Shown: one piece after another, positions 58,835 through 64,000 of the stretch
Layout: each line of letters opens with the position of its first letter
How positions within the stretch are numbered: position 1 is the stretch's first letter
Origin: Apodemus sylvaticus
Taxonomy: Eukaryota; Chordata; Mammalia; Rodentia; Muridae
Assembly: GCF_947179515.1 (NCBI RefSeq)
Contig: NC_067473.1
Coordinates: 103,604,282-103,668,281 of the forward strand
Length of the DNA: 64,000 bases
Reading direction: 5' to 3'
Notes under the pieces: model-generated
Databases searched by the model: none
Told to the model about the DNA's origin: nothing
The model's input: the letters and a program-made list of their open reading frames with translations, nothing else
Made by a program: the position numbers and the translations under genes

Positions 58835-58850
58835 AAAGAAATACAGGAGA
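58835..58850 (+). repeat. Target-site duplication, copy 3 of 3
   Basis: AAAGAAATACAGGAGA after the tail of the near full-length L1. The next L1 begins at the following base. Confidence 0.95.
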
Positions 58851-59640
58851 GGTATAACAGGGTGCTCCTCCTGAAATGTCATGCCCAGTTGTCTGAGGAA
58901 CCACTAGAATGATTTCCAGAGTGGTTGTACCATCTTGCAATCCCACCAGCAGTGGAGGAGTGTTCCTCTTTCTCTACTTTTTGCCAGCACCTGCTGTCTT
59001 CTGAGTTTTTAATCTTAACCATTCTGACTGGAGGGATGTGAAATCTCAGGGTTGTTTTGATTTGCATTTCCCTAATGAGTAATGGTGTTGAACATTTCTT
59101 AAGATGCTTCGCAGCCATTCCCCGGCATGCAATAAGGACACATACTCTACTATGTTCATAGCAGCCTTATTTATAATAGCCAGAAGCTGGAAAGTACCCA
59201 GATGTCTCTCAGTGGAGAAATGGATACAGAAAATGAGGTATATTTACACAATGGAATACTGCTTATCAATTAAAAACAATGAATTTATGAAATTGTTAGG
59301 CAAAAGATTGGAACTGGAATATATCATCTTAAGTGAGGTAACCCAATCAAAAAGGAACACACATGGATTGCAGTCACTGATAAGTAGATATTAGCCCAGA
59401 AGCTCTGAATACCCAAGACAAAATTAACATATCAAATGATTCTCAAGGAGAAGGAAGGAGAGGTCCCTGGTCCTGGAAAGGCTTGGTGCAGCAATGTAGG
59501 GGATTACCAGGACAGAGAAGTGGGAGGGTTTTGAGGGGGGAATGGGTGGAGGGAAGAGGGCTTATGGGACTTATGGGGAGGGGGGATTCGGGAAAGGGGA
59601 AATCATTTGGAATGTAAACAAAGAATGTAGAAAAAAAAAA
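58851..59640 (+). mobile_element. 5'-inverted short L1 abutting duplication 3
   Basis: 58851-59118 is minus-strand ORF2 (reverse complement runs from AAGCATCTTAAGAAATGTTC to CACCCTGTTATACC). 59119-59640 is plus strand from CCCCGGCATGCAATAAGGAC through the ORF2 C-terminus to the tail. The two pieces are about 33 bp apart in a normal L1. A frame at 59104-59394 keeps YTMEYCLSIKNNEFMKLLGK. No 16-bp duplication follows the tail; host ORF1 resumes with CTAGGGAAAAATAAAG. Confidence 0.85.
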
Positions 59641-60945
59641 CTAGGGAAAAATAAAGAGAGCACAAAGTTGCACAAAAATTAAAAGAAAAACACTAGAACA
59701 CAAGTAAACAGGGAGAAGTCCTTAAAGAACTACAGGAAAACACACACCACAAAAAACAAAAACAAAAACAAAAAACAGGTGATAGAATTGAACAAAACCA
59801 TCCAGGATCTAAAAATGGAGGTAGAAACAAGAAAGAAATCACAAAGGGAAACAACTCTGGGGATAGAAAATCTAGGAAAGAGATCAGGAGTCATAGATTT
59901 AAGCATCACCAGCAGAATGCAAGAGATAGAAGAGAAAATCTCAGATGCAGAATATAGCATAGAAAGCATTGACACAACAGTCAAAGAAAATGCAAAATGC
60001 AAAAAAGCTTCTGACCCAAAACATCCAGGAAATCCAGAACAAAATGAGAAGACTAAAGGTAAAGATTATAGGTATAGAAGAGAGTGAAAATTTCCAACTT
60101 AAAGGACCAGAAATGTCTTCATCAAAATTATAGAAGAAAACTTCGCTAACCTAAAGAAAAAAAATACACATGAACATACAAGAAGCCTACAGAACTCCAA
60201 ATAGATTTGACCAGAAAAGAAATTCCTTCCATCACATAATAATTACAATGTCAAATGTACTAAACAAGAAAGAATATTAAAAGTAGTGAGTGGAAAATGT
60301 CAAGCAGCATATAAAGGTAGACCTATCAGAATTACACCATGCTTCTCACCAGAGACTATGAAAGCCAGAAGGGCCTGGGCAGATGTCATATAAACCCCAA
60401 GGGAACACAAATGCGAACCCAGACTGGTATATCCAGCAAATCACTCAATTACCATAGATGGAGAAACCAAGGTATTCCATGACAAAAGCAAATTTACACA
60501 GTATCTTTCTACAAATCCAGCACTTCAAAGGATAATGAATGGAAAACACCAACAAAAGGAAGGAAATACACACTAGAAAAGGCGAGAAATTAATCTTTTT
60601 AACAAACCCAAAAGAAGATAACCACACAAACTTAAAAATTACACCAAAATAGCAGGGAGCAACAATCACTATTCCTTAATATCTCTTAATGTCAATGGAC
60701 TCAATTCCCCAACAAAAAAGACATAGACTAATGGACTGGATATGTAAACAGGACCCAACATTTTGTTGCATATAGGAAATGCATCTCAGTGTCAAATGCA
60801 AACACTACCTTAGAGTAAAAGGCTGGAAAAGAGCTTTCCAAGCAAATGGCCCAGGAAAACATCTGGAGTAGCCATTCTGATATCCAATAAAATATACTTT
60901 CAACCAAAAGTCATCAAAAAAGACATGGAAAGACGCTTTATCAAA
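59641..60945 (+). mobile_element. Second older L1 continued: ORF1 rest and ORF2 start
   Basis: ORF1 of the element begun at 52702 continues: coiled coil (LNKTIQDLKMEVETRKKSQ, TTLGIENLGKRSG, SDAEYSIESID in the frame 59779-60087), RRM and C-terminal domain (degenerate, to about 60600). ORF2 should start at 60649, where ATA replaces ATG. The endonuclease region ends at about 60945 (AGACGCTTTATC). Confidence 0.8.
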
Positions 60946-61769
60946 TATGGGGTACAGAGCTAAACAAAGAATTTTCACCTGAGGAATATTGAATAGCTGA
61001 GAAGCACCTAAAGAAATGTTCAACATCCTTAGTCATTAGGGAAATGCAAATCAAAACAACCCTGAGATTTCACCTCACACCAGTCAGAATGGCTAAAATA
61101 AAAACTCAGGAGACAGCAGGTGCTGGCAAGGATGTGGAGAAAGAGGAACACTCCTCCACTGCTTGTGGGGTTGCAAGCTAGTACAACCACTCTGGAAATC
61201 AGTCTGGTGGTTCCTCAGAAAACTGGGTATGACACTTTCGAAGCACCCTGCTATACCACTCCTGGGCATATACCCAGAGGATTCCTCTGCATGTAATAAG
61301 GAGGCATGCTCATGTTCAGCTGTCACCTGGGAGACTTTGCTAGTGCATGACAAATACAGAGGGTCCACTTTCACTCAGCCATTGAACTGAGCACAGGTTC
61401 CCCAATGGAGGAGCTAGAGAAAGGACCCAAGGAGCTGAAGGTGTTTGTAGCATCATAGGAGGAACAACAATATGAGCCACCCAGTACTCCCAGACCTCCC
61501 AGGGACAAAACCATCAACCAAAGAGTACACATGGTGTTACCCACGGCTCTAGGTGCATAGGCATCAGAGGATAGCTTTGTTGGACATCAAAGGGAGGTGA
61601 TGCCCTTGGTCCTAGAAAGGCTTGAAGCAGAAATGTATGGGAATACCAGGACAGGGAACTGGGAGAGGGTTGATTGGGGAACAGGGGCTTATGGGACTTT
61701 CAGTGGGGGACCAGGAAAGGGGAAATCATTTCAAATATAAATAAAGAATATATCTAATGAAAAAAAGAA
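60946..61769 (+). mobile_element. 5'-truncated L1 3' part nested in ORF2 of the older L1
   Basis: Starts in ORF2 C-terminus (ATATGGGGTACAGAGCTAAA) with the cysteine motif region (frame 61163-61390: PLWKSVWWFLRKLGMTL), then an internal loss near 61310 and a 3' UTR (GACCTCCCAGGGACAAAACC) to AATATAAATAAAGAATATA and a tail. The host is missing about 350 bp of endonuclease sequence across the insertion. No target-site duplication was recognised. Confidence 0.75.
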
Positions 61770-61861
61770 AAATAACAGACCTCAACAGATTTAATAAGAG
61801 TGAAATAATCCAATGCCTCCTATCAGATTACTATGGGTTAAGGCTGCTCTTTAATAGCAAG
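61770..61861 (+). pseudogene. Older L1 ORF2 endonuclease fragment
   Basis: ATAACAGACCTCAACAG, CCAATGCCTCCTATCAG and TGGGTTAAGGCTGCTC match the end of the endonuclease domain (PCLLSDHYGxxxVFN in the copy at 55430). It ends at the 5' end of the next young L1. Confidence 0.7.
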
Positions 61862-62548
61862 AAAGATGGCAGACTGGGAGCACACAACTTGCTCCGGCAG
61901 CACGGAGCTTAGGTTCCAGTCCTGAGACATCTGGCAAGAGCCTTCAGATCTCTGCTTCAGGATCCAGAACAGCCTGGGCTGCAACACCACAATTCCAGGT
62001 CCTGCAAGAGGCCAGAGGGGCACCTGGAAGGCCAGCTGGGAGGAGTCAGTGTGCTCTGGTGAGTCCAGCAGGCCCCTTCGGGAGCTTTCAGGTGTCTGCT
62101 TAGGGATCTGAACAGCCTGGTCCACAGCACTCAGTCTTGAGGAAGTGCAAGAGACCTGGTGTGCACCCAGAAGCAGACTGAAAGCACACAGCTTGCTCCA
62201 GCAGCACGGAACTTAGCTTCCAGTCCTGAGGCCTCTGGCAGGAGCCTTCAGATCTCCGCTTCAGGATCAAGAACAGCCTGGGCTGCAACGCCACATCTCC
62301 AGGTCCTGCAAGAGGCAAGAGGGGCATCCAGGAGGCCAGCTGGGAGGAGTCAGTGTGCTCTGGTGAGTCCAACAGGCCCCTGCAGGAGCCTTCAGATGTC
62401 TGCTTCAGGATCTGAATAGCCTGGGCCACAACACCCTGTCTCCAGGCAGTGCAGGAGGTCAGCTGTGCACTGAAGGCCACCTAGGAAGAGGCAGCTTGCA
62501 CTGGTGAGTCCAGCATTGACAAGACCAACTAACACCAGTGAGAACTAG
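61862..62548 (+). promoter_or_regulatory. L1 5' UTR with two ~304-bp monomers and a YY1-type start
   Basis: AGACTGGGAGCACACAACTT at 61871 and AGACTGAAAGCACACAGCTT at 62175 begin two tandem units of 304 bp (shared GGAGCCTTCAGATCTC/GAGCCTTCAGATCTCT and CAACxCCACA blocks). The first bases, AAAGATGGC (61862-61870), resemble the sense-strand YY1 site found at the start of L1 in other mammals. A tether (TGGTGAGTCCAGCATTGACA) leads to ORF1. Confidence 0.85.
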
Positions 62549-63746
62549 ATGGCAAAAGGCAAACACAGGAACAACATCACTAACAAAAATCAAGGCAATA
62601 TGGCAGCATCTAAACCCAATTCTCCTTTAACAGCCTGTCCTAGATACCACATCATGCCAGAAAAACAAGATTTGGATTTAAAATCACTGGTCATGATGCT
62701 GGTAGAGGAACACATGAAGGACATACTTAAAGAAATCCAGGAGAAAATGGATCAAAAGTTGGAAGCCCTTACAAGGGAAACAAAAATCATTGAAAGAAAT
62801 TCAGGAGAATACAAAAGCCAATAAGGAGGAAACACAAAAATCACTTAACGAAATACAGAACTTTGGTCAACAGACTGAGGTCGTGAAAGAGGAAACACAA
62901 AAATCTCTTAAAGAATTACAGGAAAGCACAAACAAGCAAGTGAAGGAGCAAAACCATGCAGGATCTAAAATCAGAAGTAGAAATAACTAAGAAAACTCAA
63001 AGGGAGACTACATTGGAGATATAAAACCTTGGGAAGAAATCAGGGGACATAGATGCAAATATCAACAACAGAATACAAGAGATAGAAGAAAGACTCTCAG
63101 ATGCTGAAGATACCATAGAAACCATGGACTCAACAGTTAAAGAAAATGCAAAATGCAAAAAGCTTGTAACCCAAAACATCCAGGAAATCCAGGACATAAT
63201 GAGAAGACCAAACCTAAGGATTATAGGGATAGATGAGAGTGAAGATTTACAACTTAAAGGGCCAGCAAATATTTTCAATAAAATTATGGAAGAAAACTTT
63301 CCTAACCTAAAGAGAGAGATGCCCATAATATACAAGAAGCCTACAGAACTCCAAACAGACTGGACCAGAACAGAACTACCTCCTGTCACATAATAATCAA
63401 AACACCAAATGTACTAAACAAACATAGAAAATTAAAGGCAGTAAGAGAAAAAGGCCAAGTAACATATAAAGAAAGACCTATCAGAATCACAGCAAACTTT
63501 TCACCTGAGATTATGAAAGCTAGAAGATCCTGGGCAGATCTCATGCAGACTCTAAGAGGACACAAATGCCAGCCAAAACTACTATACCCAGCAAAACTCT
63601 CAATCACCATAGATGGAGAAACTAAGATATTCCATGACAAAACCAAGTTTACCCAATATCTATCCACAAACCCAGCCCTACAAAGGAAAAAAAGAGGAAA
63701 ACAGCAATACAAGGAGGGAAACTTCACCCTGGAAAAAGCAAGATAG
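62549..63746 (+). pseudogene. L1 ORF1 with several frameshifts
   Basis: Starts MAKGKHRNNITNKNQG, with one inserted codon near the N-terminus. A 2-bp loss near 62782 (ACAAAAATC for ACACAAAAATC) shifts the frame after TRETK. Further shifts occur near 62950 (lost bases in the KQVKE region) and near 63329 (MPIIYKKPT instead of MPMNIQEAYRTPN). The RRM (RRPNLRIIGIDESEDLQ) and C-terminal domain (MKARRSWADLMQTLRGHKC, ending EKAR) survive in pieces. Confidence 0.92.
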
Positions 63747-63809
63747 TAACCTTCTTTCATCAAACCCAAAAGAAGTTAACCAATCAAATTTTAAAAATGA
63801 CATAAAAAA

Positions 63810-64000
63810 TGACACGAAGTAATAATCACTATTCCTTAATATCTCTTAACATCAATGGACTCGATGCCCCAATAAAAAGACATAGACTAACTGACTGGAT
63901 ACGTAAACAGGACCCTACATTTTGCTGCTTACAGGAAACACAACTCAGAGTCAAAGACAAACACTACCTTAGAGTAAAAGGCTGGAAGACAATCTTACAA
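63810..64000 (+). CDS. L1 ORF2 N-terminus (partial, cut by window edge)
   Basis: From ATG at 63810 the frame reads MTRSNNHYSLISLN, INGLDAPIKRHRLTDWIRK and QDPTFCCLQETQLRVKD and stays open to the edge (63 codons). This is the L1 endonuclease domain start. The conserved QETH is QETQ here (His to Gln, next to the catalytic Glu, which is kept). The start lies 63 bp after the ORF1 stop. Since ORF1 of this element is broken, the whole copy is likely inactive even if ORF2 is open. Confidence 0.88.

Larger units (their letters stand above)
61862..64000 (+). mobile_element. Young L1, 5' part (continues beyond right edge)
   Basis: 5' UTR (61862-62548), ORF1 (62549-63746), spacer and ORF2 start (63810 onward). 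The 3' end and target-site duplication are outside the window. ORF1 is broken; ORF2 is open as far as visible. Confidence 0.92.

Noticed and set aside
52888..58850. Direct repeats with spacers, considered as CRISPR-like or satellite structure
   Set aside because: The three 16-mers are target-site duplications at L1 boundaries; the spacing is irregular and the genome is mammalian.
61838..62480. Two related Gln/Ser/Pro-rich frames on the minus strand that looked like a tandemly repeated protein
   Set aside because: They repeat because the underlying 304-bp L1 promoter monomer repeats.
1..64000. tRNA genes, rRNA, and intact ID-type (BC1-like) SINEs
   Set aside because: None recognised on reading. 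Only the tRNA-like heads of diverged B3/B4-type SINEs are present.

Overview
This window is mammalian repeat-rich DNA from a murid rodent. The L1 3' ends, the ~300-bp 5' UTR monomers, the MaLR LTRs and the B3/B4-type SINEs all point to a murine rodent, and the L1 type fits Rattus best; the species call is inference. I found no host protein-coding exon, rRNA, tRNA, bacterial gene or CRISPR array. The coding-looking open frames are LINE-1 (L1) ORF1/ORF2 or their antisense shadows.

Layout. 1-2660: the 5' part of a young minus-strand L1, with a CpG-rich 5' UTR, an intact 419-codon ORF1 and the first codons of ORF2 at the window edge. 2661-9281: a nest of older L1s at least three levels deep, several with 5' inversions of the twin-priming type, ending in a recent ~330-bp duplication (8526-8859 and 9378-9708). 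9709-29820: mostly old non-coding DNA with decayed L1 (11475-13740, 14690-15110, 26550-28290), LTRs, SINEs and microsatellites. 29821-34745: two short L1 3' ends, a MaLR internal region plus LTR start, a 1.3-kb truncated L1 and an inverted older L1. 34746-43298: sparse, with one ancient L1 piece, one MaLR LTR, a 52-bp tandem duplication and an ERV LTR. 43299-46500: a large 5'-inverted older L1, then a solo LTR inside a TG repeat. 50010-64000: an L1-upon-L1 stack. It holds an old element with ~190-bp promoter monomers, a second old element interrupted in ORF1 by three further L1 insertions (one almost full length, 52997-58834), an L1 3' fragment, and the start of another young L1 (61862 to the edge).

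How the parts relate. L1 ORF1p is the RNA-binding chaperone and ORF2p the endonuclease/reverse transcriptase; together they copied these elements and probably also the SINEs. Only ORF1 at 199-1458 is seen to be intact; the ORF2 of its element lies mostly outside the window, so its activity cannot be judged. The other ORF1/ORF2 copies carry stops, frameshifts or truncations.

I did not find a new kind of biological system. The most informative observations are mechanistic: three copies of one 16-bp target-site duplication around stacked insertions, an apparent poly(A)-only insertion, seven 5'-inverted L1s (one with 5-bp microhomology and a clean target-site duplication), and a duplication that carries L1 tail plus flank. 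Subfamily names (Lx, MaLR, B3, B4, ERV class) are from recognition of the sequence, without a database search.
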